DNA of 64,000 bases from an uncultured Eubacteriales bacterium (GCA_902786815.1 CADADV010000003.1:62001-126000); one strand, 5' to 3'. Counted from the first letter of the stretch, positions 17,760-26,576 are shown. Program-made: numbers and translations. Notes: generated from the letters alone by a model not told the origin.

Positions 17760-18833
17760 TTACTCCCCGGTATCGACCTTTAATTTCTGATAGTACTTGT
17801 CATAGATCTTGATGGCGTCGCCAACGTCTTCCTGGAAGAAGATGTTTTCTTTGTAGTCGAAGTCAAATGCCGGACCGTTTCTGTATTCCTCAGAAGCTGC
17901 AGCTACAGCAGCATCGTTCGGGCAGGAATACGGATTGTCGATCAGGTTCTTAGCCATCACTTCCGGATCTGTAATGTAGTTCAGGAACGCATAAGCAGCA
18001 TCCATATGCTTCGCACCCTTCGGAATGACGTACAGGTCGAAGCCGAGCTGTACCGGATCTTCCTTGAACGGCGCGACCGTCAGAGTGTTGTTGTCGCCCA
18101 TGGAAGCCATGGCTTCTGCCGTGTTTCCGTCATAGGTCAGCATCGCTGAGATGGTGCCGTTTACGATGTTGGTCTCCGTGGAGCCGTACGCAACAACATT
18201 GTCGTTGTACTTCTTCAGCCATTCATAAGCTTCCGCGATCTCAGATTCCTCTGTGGAGTTCGGGTCGTATCCGAGCGCGATCAGAGCGATCGGGAACAGG
18301 TTGCGTGCTCCGTCTATTGATCCGAGCTGTCCCTTCATCTCCGGCTTGATCAGATCGTTGTAACAGGTGATCTCGATTGGGCATCTTTCGGTATCATAAA
18401 CCACATAGATGTAGTTCATCAGATAAGGGATGCAATACTTCTGGTTCTCTTCAGACCAGTACGCCTTGTTGATGTTTTCTGAGTTCGGGATCTGAGAAAG
18501 ATCCAGTTCTTCCAGATAACCGCCCTTGATCAGGGATTCCATGTAAGCGTCGCAGGTCATGATCAGGTCGTACTCATCACCGGCGCCTGCCGTCAGCTTG
18601 TTTATGGAGTCCGCATTGTCGTTCATGTAGCTGAGGTTGACCTTGATGCCGGTTTCATTTTCGAAATCAGCGACAACATCATCGGAGAGATAGTCACTCC
18701 ACATGAAGACATTCAGTTCCTTGGACGCGGTGTCACCGGAATCACCGGAGTCACCGGAATCGCTGCTTCCGCAGGCTGTGAACGCGAACATCACGACAAG
18801 CCCGAAGATCAGTGCCAATAGTTTCTTTTTCAT
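17760..18833 (-). CDS. PotD-like substrate-binding lipoprotein, probably for Amadori products
   Basis: A 357-residue extracytoplasmic binding protein of the spermidine/putrescine type. It begins with a lipoprotein signal peptide; the lipobox is FTAC with the acylated Cys at residue 21, followed by a GDSGDSGDS linker. NVFMWSDYLSDDVVADFENETGIKV at the mature start is the usual PotD/PotF opening. Ribosome binding site GAGGAGG lies 8 bases before ATG. It is the fourth gene after potA, potB and potC-like genes and directly precedes frlB (16-base gap), so I infer the ligand is fructoselysine or a similar glycated amine, not a polyamine. Confidence 0.85.
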   Translation of the reverse strand: MKKKLLALIFGLVVMFAFTACGSSDSGDSGDSGDTASKELNVFMWSDYLSDDVVADFENETGIKVNLSYMNDNADSINKLTAGAGDEYDLIMTCDAYMESLIKGGYLEELDLSQIPNSENINKAYWSEENQKYCIPYLMNYIYVVYDTERCPIEITCYNDLIKPEMKGQLGSIDGARNLFPIALIALGYDPNSTEESEIAEAYEWLKKYNDNVVAYGSTETNIVNGTISAMLTYDGNTAEAMASMGDNNTLTVAPFKEDPVQLGFDLYVIPKGAKHMDAAYAFLNYITDPEVMAKNLIDNPYSCPNDAAVAAASEEYRNGPAFDFDYKENIFFQEDVGDAIKIYDKYYQKLKVDTGE

Positions 18834-18861
18834 TTACAAAAACCTCCTCTCAATAAATGAT

Positions 18862-19752
18862 TTAATATTCTTCAGCTGCCAAGCGTGCAGCTTGAATCCG
18901 TGCGTCGCTCTCTGCCATGATTCTGGCTTCCCTCTTGTTGTGGATCCTCTGCATGATGTTCATCACGACCATGCCGAAGAGCATGACGATGACCATAATG
19001 GTCGTCAGCGCGTTGATGTCCGGCGTGATACCGGTACGGTTCACTGACAGGATCAATACCGGAAGCGTAGACTGGCTGGCTCCGGCAAGCATGTTGGAGA
19101 TCATGACATCATCGATGGACAACGTAAACGACAGGAATGCTGCCGACATGATCCCCGGCATGATGCTTGGGATCGTCACCTTCAGGAACGTCTGGATCCG
19201 GTTCGCGCCAAGGTCCATGGAAGCTTCCTGCAATGTTTCGTTATCTCCGGTGATCCTGCCTTTGATAATGATGACCGCGTAAGGTATGCAGAAGGTGCAG
19301 TGTCCGATCACGATCGCGCCCAGGCCGAGTTTGATTCCGACAATCATAAAGATGATCAGCATGGATACGGCCATGACGACCTCCGGTACAACGATCGGTA
19401 CGAAGAGCATCATGTTGATGAACCTCTTCCCGCGGAACTCGAATTTCTTCAGTCCGATGCCGCCCAGTACGCCGATGATGACGCTGATGACCGTAGCCAG
19501 TATGGCGATGACCAGGGAATAGACCAGCGATTCCCACAGATCATGATTTCCGAAGGAAAACAGTTTCGGATACCACTCGGTGGTGAATCCCATCCAGGAA
19601 TAATTCCGCTTCGCGTCATTGAAGGAGAACAGAATCATCACCAGTACGGGGATATAGAAGCTGGCGTATACCAGCGCCGCGAAGATCGTCCACGGGATCT
19701 TCCGTCTGCGATCCCGTTTCTGTTTGCGGTTCAGTTTATCTCTCTCAGCCAT
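18862..19752 (-). CDS. PotC-like ABC transporter permease
   Basis: A 296-residue inner-membrane permease with about six transmembrane helices and the conserved EAA loop (ETLQEASMDLGANRIQTFLKVTIPSI), which contacts the ATPase. The order and similarity follow PotC of the spermidine/putrescine family. An unusually charged N-terminus (RDKLNRKQKRDRRRK) precedes the first helix. Its ATG follows the stop of the upstream permease gene without a gap, indicating coupled translation. Together with 19753-20628 it forms the membrane channel of the putative Amadori-product importer. Confidence 0.88.
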   Translation of the reverse strand: MAERDKLNRKQKRDRRRKIPWTIFAALVYASFYIPVLVMILFSFNDAKRNYSWMGFTTEWYPKLFSFGNHDLWESLVYSLVIAILATVISVIIGVLGGIGLKKFEFRGKRFINMMLFVPIVVPEVVMAVSMLIIFMIVGIKLGLGAIVIGHCTFCIPYAVIIIKGRITGDNETLQEASMDLGANRIQTFLKVTIPSIMPGIMSAAFLSFTLSIDDVMISNMLAGASQSTLPVLILSVNRTGITPDINALTTIMVIVMLFGMVVMNIMQRIHNKREARIMAESDARIQAARLAAEEY

Positions 19753-20628
19753 CTATACCACCTCCATATCTTCCACCTTGGCGAATCTGGAGTACAGGAA
19801 GATCATCAGTGCCGTCACAGCCAGCAGCAGCACCGACATCGCCGCGCCAAGGGGCCAGTTACGGATCGTTCCGAACTGATTCTTGATGATATTACCGATG
19901 TAGAGGACTTTCCCGCCGCCCAGCATATCTGTGATGACGTAGGTTCCCAGCGCCGGGATGAACGTCAGGATGATCGCCGAGAAGATTCCCGGAAACGTCA
20001 GCGGAAGCGTAACTTTCAGCAAGGTTACGCTTGGCTTCGCGCCCAGATCCGCTGAAGCTTCCAGAATCGGTTTTTGCAACTTCTCGATGGAGGAATACAT
20101 CGGAAGTACAGCGAACGGCAGATAGTTGGTGATCAGACCTAAGAGCACCAGTCCATCCGTAAAGATGAAGGTGACCGGCTGATCGACGATATGTGTCTTC
20201 AGCATGAAGTTGTTCACAGGACCGTTGGTCTGAAAAATCAGCATCCACGCGTTCAGGCGCATCAGTGAGTTGGTCCAGAACGGGATCATGAGAAGTGTGA
20301 TCAGTCTTGAGGCCGTAGCCGGTGGTTTACGCGCGATATAATATGCAAAAGGATAGCCGACGATCAGGCACGCGATCGTGGTCTCTGCAGCGACCCCAAG
20401 ACTTTTCACGATTATATGGAAATAGGTGACTTCCATCATCGTCTGATAGGACTCCAGAGACGGTGTGTACTCAACGCCGCCAAAAGTCCCTCTCGTCATA
20501 AAACTGATGAAAATGATGAACAGCATGGGAATTGTAACGAATAGAATCATCCAAAGGGACACCGGGCCCGCCTGCGCCAGCAAAGGCAGACGGTTCGTTC
20601 CCTTCGCTCTGCCTTTTGACGCTGTCAT
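19753..20628 (-). CDS. PotB-like ABC transporter permease
   Basis: A 291-residue permease with about six membrane segments and an EAA motif (EASADLGAKPSVTLLKVTLPLTFPGI near residues 200-225). It corresponds to PotB of polyamine-type ABC systems. The start ATG overlaps the ATPase gene stop (ATGA) and is preceded by GAAGGAGG. It pairs with the permease at 18862-19752, the ATPase at 20625-21719 and the lipoprotein at 17760-18833 in one operon with frlB, frlC and frlD. Confidence 0.88.
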   Translation of the reverse strand: MTASKGRAKGTNRLPLLAQAGPVSLWMILFVTIPMLFIIFISFMTRGTFGGVEYTPSLESYQTMMEVTYFHIIVKSLGVAAETTIACLIVGYPFAYYIARKPPATASRLITLLMIPFWTNSLMRLNAWMLIFQTNGPVNNFMLKTHIVDQPVTFIFTDGLVLLGLITNYLPFAVLPMYSSIEKLQKPILEASADLGAKPSVTLLKVTLPLTFPGIFSAIILTFIPALGTYVITDMLGGGKVLYIGNIIKNQFGTIRNWPLGAAMSVLLLAVTALMIFLYSRFAKVEDMEVV

Positions 20629-21719
20629 GCCTTCGCCTCCTTCTGTTCTCTGTGGATTGGAACGGACTTCTCCGGCTTCCAGAAAAGATAGACATCCTGT
20701 CCTTCGTGCAGGTTTTCGTCCTGCTCAAACGCAGAGATCCGAAGTTCCTTCCCGCTGGCCGTCAGAGCGCTGGTCTTGATGACGGTGCCCATGTTGGTGA
20801 AATCGCGGATCGTTGCCTTAAGGCTGAAACTGCCGGCAGGCTCGCTGCCGCATTCCAGATACTCTGTCCGCACGGAAATATCGATTTCTTCACCCACTGC
20901 GAAACCAATGCCTTTCGTCTGCACTTCGCCATCCGGGGTCGCTACCGTCAGCAGATCGCCTTCCACCTTCGTCACGGTACCGCCCATGATATTGGATTCT
21001 CCGATGAAGTCGGCCACGAAACGGCAGTTCGGTCTGTTGTAGATCTCCGTCGGCTTGTCGATCTGCAGGATGATCCCGTCCTTCATAACAGCGATACGGT
21101 CTGACATGGACATGGCCTCTTCCTGATCGTGGGTAACATAGATAAAAGTGATGCCCAGTTTTTTCTGCAGACGCTTAAGTTCGATCTGCATCTGCTTGCG
21201 GAGTTTCAGATCCAGCGCGCCCAACGGTTCATCAAGCAAAAGCACCCGCGGCTTGTTGATCAGCGCTCTGGCAATGGCGATACGCTGCTTTTGCCCGCCG
21301 GACAGTGCGTCCGGTTTCCGTTTCTCGTATCCGCTCATCTGGACCAGACGAAGCATCTCTTCCACATCCTGTTCGATTTCTTCTTTTGGTCTCTTCTTGA
21401 TTCGGGGTCCGTACGCGATGTTATCGAATACATTCAGATGGGGGAACAGAGAATAACTCTGAAATACGGTATTGACGTCTCTCTGATATGGCTCCTTCTC
21501 GTCAACGCCCTCGCCCTGGACTTCGATACGGCCGCTGCTCGCATCCTCAAATCCGGCGATCATACGAAGGGTCGTCGTTTTCCCGCATCCAGATGGTCCC
21601 AGCAGCGTCAGGAATTCTCCCTCCGCCACTTCCAGATCGAGATCCTTCACAACGTGATTGTTTCCATACCACTTGTTCACACCCTTCAGTGCCACAATTG
21701 CCTTTTCCAAAACATTCAC
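20625..21719 (-). CDS. PotA-like ABC transporter ATPase
   Basis: A 364-residue ATP-binding subunit. Walker A (GPSGCGKTT near residue 42), the ABC signature (LSGGQKQR near 139), Walker B (RVLLLDEPLGALD) and the H-loop (YVTHDQEE) are all present. The C-terminal TOBE-like domain (about 240-355) is typical of PotA/MalK-type ATPases. The reading frame starts at a GTG (21719) with only a weak ribosome binding site, and no other start codon is near. It is the first gene of the operon, directly behind the operator-containing promoter at 21780-21808. Confidence 0.88.
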   Translation of the reverse strand: MNVLEKAIVALKGVNKWYGNNHVVKDLDLEVAEGEFLTLLGPSGCGKTTTLRMIAGFEDASSGRIEVQGEGVDEKEPYQRDVNTVFQSYSLFPHLNVFDNIAYGPRIKKRPKEEIEQDVEEMLRLVQMSGYEKRKPDALSGGQKQRIAIARALINKPRVLLLDEPLGALDLKLRKQMQIELKRLQKKLGITFIYVTHDQEEAMSMSDRIAVMKDGIILQIDKPTEIYNRPNCRFVADFIGESNIMGGTVTKVEGDLLTVATPDGEVQTKGIGFAVGEEIDISVRTEYLECGSEPAGSFSLKATIRDFTNMGTVIKTSALTASGKELRISAFEQDENLHEGQDVYLFWKPEKSVPIHREQKEAKA

Positions 21720-21776
21720 CTCGTTTCACGATTATTCGATTATTCAGAAAGTTAAAGGTGTTGCAATCTTATATAA

Positions 21777-21808
21777 ATAAGTTTATGCTAAACTTATACC
21801 AATGTCAA
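21777..21808 (-). promoter_or_regulatory. operon promoter with perfect 21-bp dyad (GntR-type operator)
   Basis: On the minus strand TTGACA (21803-21808) and TAAACT (21780-21785) are 17 bases apart. A perfect inverted repeat, ATAAGTTTA-TGC-TAAACTTAT at 21777-21797, covers the spacer and the -10. Such placement would let a bound regulator block RNA polymerase. It is the likely binding site for one or both GntR regulators encoded opposite. Confidence 0.7.
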
Positions 21809-21842
21809 CGAATTTTCAATCATTTCACAAATTTATTTATTA

Positions 21843-21871
21843 TTGCAAAAAACAGTATACTGATATATAAT
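21843..21871 (+). promoter_or_regulatory. promoter of the GntR regulator pair
   Basis: TTGCAA (21843-21848) and TATAAT (21866-21871) are 17 bases apart, about 30 bases upstream of the first GntR start codon. A short palindrome CAGTATACTG (21853-21862) lies in the spacer and may be an autoregulatory site. Confidence 0.65.
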
Positions 21872-21901
21872 CATTTTATACCAATTAAAGGATGGATTAA
21901 T

Positions 21902-22645
21902 ATGAACACATATAAACCGCGCCCTAAGGAGCTTGCGACCGAATATCTCGAAAGCTATATCCTGGAAAACAACCTGAAAGCACATGACCGGCTCCCTCCT
22001 GAACGGGAATTGAGTCAGATGTGGAATCTGAACAGGGTCACCCTGCGCAGCGCCATCGCATCCATGGAAGCAGCCGGCAGACTGTACAGCGTCCAGGGCC
22101 GGGGCACCATGGTCGCACCGCGTTTCGTGCGCACATTGCAGAATCTGGAGAGTTTCACCAAATACGCATCTCACTATGAGGCAAAATCTGAAACAAGATT
22201 ATTGTCTTTTTCTAAGGTGGAATGCGACAAGCATCTCTCCCAGAGATTTCAGCGCATGCTGGGAGAAAAACTGTACCGTATATCCCGGCTGCGCATCCTG
22301 GACGGCGTTCCGATCATGATCGAGAACGCTTTTATTCCATGTGATCTGGCGCCGGGACTGGAGGAGCATGATCTGGTCAAAGGATCTTTGTTTGCTGTTC
22401 TGGAGAGATCCTACGGTCTGATCATGGATCACGGGGAAGAGAAAGCAAGCATTACAGCCGCCACAGCAGAAGAGGCCGAATACCTGGAGATCAAACCGGA
22501 TTCTCCGGCCTTTTGGATTGTCAGTACCACCAGAACTCCGGATGATGTCGTTGTAGAATACTGCCGTACGGTTGCCCGTGTAGATGTTGTTGAAATGTCC
22601 AGCGTGCTGCGCTGGGACTATGCAGGAGGTGCTGATCATGAGTGA
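21902..22645 (+). CDS. GntR/HutC-family regulator (FrlR-like)
   Basis: A 247-residue regulator. ATG at 21902 was chosen: AAAGGATGG lies upstream and the protein then begins with a normal GntR winged helix (LATEYLESYILENN, LPPERELSQMWNLNRVTLRSAI). Residues of about 85-240 form a UbiC-like (UTRA) effector domain, usually binding a sugar phosphate or amino acid derivative. It is divergent from the frl/pot operon and overlaps the following GntR gene by 8 bases. The likely effector is an Amadori intermediate such as fructoselysine 6-phosphate; this is inference from position. Confidence 0.88.
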   Translation: MNTYKPRPKELATEYLESYILENNLKAHDRLPPERELSQMWNLNRVTLRSAIASMEAAGRLYSVQGRGTMVAPRFVRTLQNLESFTKYASHYEAKSETRLLSFSKVECDKHLSQRFQRMLGEKLYRISRLRILDGVPIMIENAFIPCDLAPGLEEHDLVKGSLFAVLERSYGLIMDHGEEKASITAATAEEAEYLEIKPDSPAFWIVSTTRTPDDVVVEYCRTVARVDVVEMSSVLRWDYAGGADHE

Positions 22646-23363
22646 TGCGAATTACAAATCTCCACTATACATTCAGCTCCGTGAAGTGATCCGCAGCAAA
22701 ATAGAAGACGGTGAATATCCTGTGGGGACAGCTATCCCTTCGGAATCCCAGCTTGCGGAGACCTATGACCTGAACCCCCTGTCTGTGCGCAGCGCATTGT
22801 CCGCTCTGAAATACGAAGGACTTCTCCGTTCTGTTCAGGGCAAAGGGGTCTTTGTGAACGGTCCCAAGGCGGAACGGGACCTGGAAACACTGGGCGGATA
22901 CCGCCAGACGATGGACGAGCGCTCTATCGCAGCTCATACCCGCGTGCTGCTCAAAGCGCTGCGCCCGGCAGGTCCTTACTACTCCAGACTGCTGGATCTC
23001 GAAGAAGATGATTCGCTTTGGTTTACCAGACGCATCGACTACATGGACAACGAGCCTGTCGCATTGGAAGAGATCTATATTCCTGAAAAAATCTTACCCT
23101 CTTACGGTGATGTGGATATAGAGTTGTTCTCGATCTACGATATTTTCACGTGGAACGGCTTGCGGCCTACCGATGCGGACCAGACGCTTCGGGTTTTGTT
23201 TCTGGAGCCTTCCCGCGCGAAGCTCATCAACCTGACCGCCGATCAGGCCGTCATGGAGCTCAGCAATCTGACCCGGGACGCCAAAGGACAGAAAATCGAG
23301 TTCACCCGCAACTACGTCCGGCCGGACAAAACAGAGTTCTTCACCCATTACGCGAAAGAGTAG
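22638..23363 (+). CDS. second GntR/HutC-family regulator
   Basis: A 241-residue GntR-family regulator, beginning at ATG 22638 after a strong AGGAGGT. DNA-binding residues are in PSESQLAETYDLNPLSVRSALSALKYEG; a UTRA effector domain follows (about 80-235). It overlaps the preceding GntR gene by 8 bases, so both are made from one message. Two co-translated GntR regulators beside one catabolic operon is uncommon; they could form heterodimers or respond to different ligands (for example fructoselysine and its phosphate). An intrinsic terminator follows 18 bases after the stop. Confidence 0.88.
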   Translation: MSDANYKSPLYIQLREVIRSKIEDGEYPVGTAIPSESQLAETYDLNPLSVRSALSALKYEGLLRSVQGKGVFVNGPKAERDLETLGGYRQTMDERSIAAHTRVLLKALRPAGPYYSRLLDLEEDDSLWFTRRIDYMDNEPVALEEIYIPEKILPSYGDVDIELFSIYDIFTWNGLRPTDADQTLRVLFLEPSRAKLINLTADQAVMELSNLTRDAKGQKIEFTRNYVRPDKTEFFTHYAKE

Positions 23364-23381
23364 GTCTATCACACATAAAAA

Positions 23382-23403
23382 ACCCCCGGATCATTCCGGG
23401 GGT
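23382..23403. terminator. bidirectional intrinsic terminator
   Basis: A perfect 8-bp GC-rich stem (ACCCCCGG / CCGGGGGT, loop ATCATT) is flanked by A-rich sequence on the left and TGTGTGTTTTT on the right. It can end the GntR message on the plus strand and the CoA-transferase message on the minus strand. Confidence 0.85.
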
Positions 23404-23428
23404 CTGTGTGTTTTTGAATCTGATTTTA

Positions 23429-24685
23429 TCACTTGCCCTGACCTGACAACCCTGCAGCTTCCCTGATTTCTTCCTCCGTCAGCCCTAGTTCCTCCAGTAT
23501 CTCCCGCGTATGGTAGCCGGTCGGGTACCCGGCGTGCCAGTACTCGGGCGGACACTCGGACAGTTTTAACGGGCAGCCGGGCTGCTGCACGGTGGCTGCG
23601 GCCGGAGGCTCACCTGCAACGCCAACCGGAACCATGCCCGCACCATCGGCCGCAGCGCCTCCCGCGATCTCCGCAGGCAGCGGGACGTCCGGCATCATGC
23701 CCCGCTCGCGCACCTGCGCATCCTGCCGCGCTTCTTCCAAAGTCAGGACTGGCTCCACGCAGGCATCCAGGCCGGCAAAGACGTCGCACCACTCTTCCAT
23801 GGTCCGGGACTTGAAGGCCGCGCGGACCTTTTCCTTCGTTTCCGGGGAGTCCAGTTTCAGATCATCTCCCGGCTCCCCCTCGAGCTGGAGGCCTTTGCAT
23901 AAAGCTGCGAAGAACTTTGGTTCCAGTGATCCGACGCTCATGTAGCGGCCGTCTGCCGTCTCATAGAAGTCATACACGGTGCCGCCGTTGAGCAGATGCT
24001 GCTCTCTTCCCGGCATGACGCCGCCGCCCAAAAACGCCGCTGCATCCATGCCGTTGAACGGTACGACGCCGTCCATCATGGCCACGTCGATGTACTGGCC
24101 GCGTCCGGTTTCATGGCGGTAATGCACCGCCGCCAGGATGCTGATGATGCTGTTCATGGAACCGGCTGCCACATCGGCGATCTGCACGTTGGTCAGCACC
24201 GGCCCCGTCTCTTGGCGTCCCGCGTGGGACATGTTGCCGGACCTCGAAAGATAGTTGATGTCGTGCCCCGCGCGCATGGCCATAGGCCCTGTCTGCCCGT
24301 AGCCGGTCAGAGAGCAGTAGATCAGCCGCGGGTTCAGCTTTTGCAGCTGCTCGTAGCCCAGACCAAGTTTGTCCATGACGCCGGGCCGGAACTGCTCCAG
24401 CAGGATATCGTATCCTTCGTCTCTGATGAGGCGTTTGACCGCTTCCACGCCCGCCTCCGTCTTCAGATCCAGCACGATGGTTTTCTTGTTCCGCCGGATC
24501 CACGCGGAAACGGCCGTCACGCCGGTATCTCCGATCTCCGGCGGCCACTCCGTCAGGATGTCCGGACGGCCCGGCGCGGCGATGCTGACGACCTCTGCGC
24601 CCATATCCGCCATGACCAGCGTCGCGTAAGGCCCCGGAAGTAGTGTTGAGAAATCCAGTATTTTCAGTCCTGTCAATGCGCCCAT
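23429..24685 (-). CDS. CaiB/BaiF-family CoA-transferase (alpha-methylacyl-CoA racemase-like)
   Basis: A 418-residue family III CoA-transferase/racemase. I start at ATG 24685 (AAGGA upstream, N-terminus MGALTGLKILDFSTLLPGPYA as in the family). Family landmarks: ADMGAEVVSI, NKKTIVLDLKTEAG, QFRPGVMDKLGLGYE, YCSLTGYGQTGP, AGHDINYL and IADVAAGS, which in methylacyl-CoA racemases hold the catalytic His and Asp. A flexible Ala/Gly/Pro-rich stretch near the C-terminus (around 350-385) is unusual. The gene stands alone between a terminator and the divergent BrkB gene. Whether it is a racemase or a CoA-transferase cannot be decided; a link to the choline genes is not supported. Confidence 0.85.
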   Translation of the reverse strand: MGALTGLKILDFSTLLPGPYATLVMADMGAEVVSIAAPGRPDILTEWPPEIGDTGVTAVSAWIRRNKKTIVLDLKTEAGVEAVKRLIRDEGYDILLEQFRPGVMDKLGLGYEQLQKLNPRLIYCSLTGYGQTGPMAMRAGHDINYLSRSGNMSHAGRQETGPVLTNVQIADVAAGSMNSIISILAAVHYRHETGRGQYIDVAMMDGVVPFNGMDAAAFLGGGVMPGREQHLLNGGTVYDFYETADGRYMSVGSLEPKFFAALCKGLQLEGEPGDDLKLDSPETKEKVRAAFKSRTMEEWCDVFAGLDACVEPVLTLEEARQDAQVRERGMMPDVPLPAEIAGGAAADGAGMVPVGVAGEPPAAATVQQPGCPLKLSECPPEYWHAGYPTGYHTREILEELGLTEEEIREAAGLSGQGK

Positions 24686-24869
24686 GCTATATGTCCTTGA
24701 AGCTTTTATACTTAGAATGCAGTAATGATAATTCATTATATCAAAAATGGAAGTGTGAGAAAACCGCGGGATGCCTTTGAACAGCCATGTGATTTGACGT
24801 ATAATAACTGCAAAGGCATTACAATTGGTTATTACATATCAGGTATTTCAGATATAAGGTGGTTCCGAT

Positions 24870-26072
24870 ATGGATCGAGTGAAGGCTTTGCTCTCATGGT
24901 TAAAAGACCTGGCCCTTCGGGGTTTTGCGATATTTCAGGCGAATAAAATGTCCGTGTACTCCGGTTACGCGACGCTGTTCATCGTAACAGCTATATTCCC
25001 ATGTATCATCCTGATCATTTCTATCGTGAACCTGCTCCCGGGCTATTCGACAAAAGATGTGGCGGATATCTTCTTTCAGATTCTGCCGGATCTGGGACCC
25101 ATTCGTGAGTTCGTAGAGTCCATGATGACGAATCTCAAATCGCAGTCCGGCGGACTGCTGGCTTCCGCTGCGGCCGTAACCACCTTATGGTCGGCAAGCA
25201 AAGGCGTCTCCGCAGTCCAGAAAGGCCTCAACCAGCTGGACGAAGCCCCGGTCATGACACCCGCGCTCGATGCGGAGCTGGGCGACGACTCCGATGCGGC
25301 GCTGGGCGAGGAGTCGGATGCAGAGTCGTGCGAGGAGCCGGGTGCAGAGTCGGGCGAGGACTCCGATGCGGCGCTGACCGCGGCGCTGGACGAGAATCTG
25401 GATGCTGATCTGGGTGAGGAACCTGGCGAGGCTGCAGATGAAGACCCGGACGAAGATCCGTCTGAGGACGCGGACGCGGAGGACAAGGCCGCCAAGAAAG
25501 AAAAGGCCGCCGGTCTCATCGAGAAAGGCATGGTCCTCGCGAAGGGCATCCTGAAGCGGCTGCTCTTTACGCTGATGATAATCATCCTGATCCCTGCCCT
25601 GCTGGTGTTCGAGATGCTGGGCGACTCGATCGCGGGTCTCATCTGTTCCTCCATCGAGAAGCTGAACATCGAAGGTCTGAACAGCCTCATGCCGTATGTT
25701 GATTCCATCTTCAATGTCACTGCGCTGGTGGTCATTGCATTCGCGCTCCTGGTGATTTTGGAGATCTTCGCCCATCTGCCTGATAAACGCCGGACACTCA
25801 AGAGCCAGCTCCCCGGTGCGATCCTGACCGGCGTGTGCTGGCTGGCCTTCACGGAACTGTTCTCGTTCTTCATCCCGCGGTTCTACCATGCGTCCAGCCT
25901 GTACGGCTCCCTGGCATCCCTTTTCCTGCTGCTCCTGTGGCTCCGGTTCGTTGTCATGATTCTCTTCGGCGGCGGCGTCCTCAACCGCACCCTCGAAGAG
26001 CAGAAGCTCGCCCGCGAAGCTGATGATGAGGCGGGTGAGGCTGACGCGGCAGATGACAAGTCTGACAGCTAG
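24870..26072 (+). CDS. YihY/BrkB-like membrane protein with acidic insertion
   Basis: A 400-residue protein of the YihY/virulence factor BrkB family. Membrane segments are seen at about 32-55, 95-112, 228-250, 275-300, 315-335 and 345-365, as in the family. Residues 126-210 form an insertion without a membrane segment, made of degenerate Ala/Asp/Glu/Gly repeats (SDAALGEESD, EDPDEDPSED) and ending in a Lys/Ala-rich helix. Normal BrkB proteins have only a short loop here. The C-terminus (AGEADAADDKSDS) is also acidic, and its frame continues beyond the TAG stop (see 26073-26204). The family is predicted to be a transporter or involved in envelope function; its role is not known. Confidence 0.82.
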   Translation: MDRVKALLSWLKDLALRGFAIFQANKMSVYSGYATLFIVTAIFPCIILIISIVNLLPGYSTKDVADIFFQILPDLGPIREFVESMMTNLKSQSGGLLASAAAVTTLWSASKGVSAVQKGLNQLDEAPVMTPALDAELGDDSDAALGEESDAESCEEPGAESGEDSDAALTAALDENLDADLGEEPGEAADEDPDEDPSEDADAEDKAAKKEKAAGLIEKGMVLAKGILKRLLFTLMIIILIPALLVFEMLGDSIAGLICSSIEKLNIEGLNSLMPYVDSIFNVTALVVIAFALLVILEIFAHLPDKRRTLKSQLPGAILTGVCWLAFTELFSFFIPRFYHASSLYGSLASLFLLLLWLRFVVMILFGGGVLNRTLEEQKLAREADDEAGEADAADDKSDS

Positions 26073-26204
26073 GCTGGTGAAGCAAGCGACGAGACTGATA
26101 GTGAAGATTGCACCCAAACCGGTGCTGAAAACTGCACACAATCCAGTAACGATGCTATCGACGAGACCATCAAGTGCCTTATCCCAGCGACCCTGCCCAA
26201 GTGA
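26073..26204 (+). other. in-frame acidic tail after the BrkB stop codon
   Basis: The frame of the BrkB gene remains open for 43 codons past TAG (26070-26072) up to TGA at 26202. The encoded tail continues the same Asp/Glu/Ser/Thr-rich composition (AGEASDETDSED) and then ends in a short hydrophobic stretch. This suggests that a longer acidic tail was recently shortened by a nonsense mutation, or that TAG is sometimes read through. Confidence 0.45.
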
Positions 26205-26246
26205 CCCTTCCAACTGACTCTACCAAGCGGCTTCACCAAGAGTTCT

Positions 26247-26459
26247 GGTGTAATTTTGATGCATTCGGAGGCGGTTTTTCATCAACCAGTCTCCATTTGC
26301 ACCTTCTAGCGCGTTGTGATTTCCATAATTTTACATATACAGGAAGATACTTGCAGATAATTGGTAAAATCTTCTAAATGTTGGAAATTTACCTCGCTAT
26401 GGAGCGCATTTTCTGCTGTCCGGGTGAGAATTTGATGAAAAATGCATTGAAGTTACACC
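26247..26459. repeat. 213-bp element with imperfect inverted ends
   Basis: The left arm (26247-26285) begins GGTGTAATTTTGATGCATT and ends TTTTTCATCAA. The right arm (26432-26459) is a near reverse complement, lacking about 11 bases of the left arm's middle. The interior carries no reading frame of note. The layout resembles a small non-autonomous inverted-repeat element, but no target-site duplication could be identified by eye. Confidence 0.35.
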
Positions 26460-26547
26460 GAAATTACATCGGCACCCGCTTGGACCAGCTTGGATCACAC
26501 CAGAACCCGCCTGAACCACCTGGCAGGCGGCAGACGCGCACGAAAAA

Positions 26548-26576
26548 GACCGCTGCACCAATCTGATGCAGCGGTC
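26548..26576 (-). terminator. intrinsic terminator of the flavodiiron fusion gene
   Basis: A perfect 10-bp stem (GACCGCTGCA / TGCAGCGGTC) with a 9-base loop is followed on the minus strand by TTTTTCG. It lies about 60 bases after the stop of the 854-residue redox protein. Confidence 0.85.

Noticed and set aside
17760-21719. The PotABCD-like genes as a spermidine/putrescine importer
   Set aside because: They are in one operon with frlB, frlC and frlD and share one promoter and terminator; a glycated amine is the more likely substrate.
23429-24685. CaiB/BaiF gene as part of a carnitine or gamma-butyrobetaine pathway
   Set aside because: It stands alone; no accompanying CoA-ligase, dehydrogenase or betaine transporter genes are near.
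25185-26213. Long minus-strand open frame over the BrkB gene
   Set aside because: It is a mirror of the GC-rich acidic repeat region; it has no domain, no ribosome binding site and overlaps a membrane protein gene of a known family.
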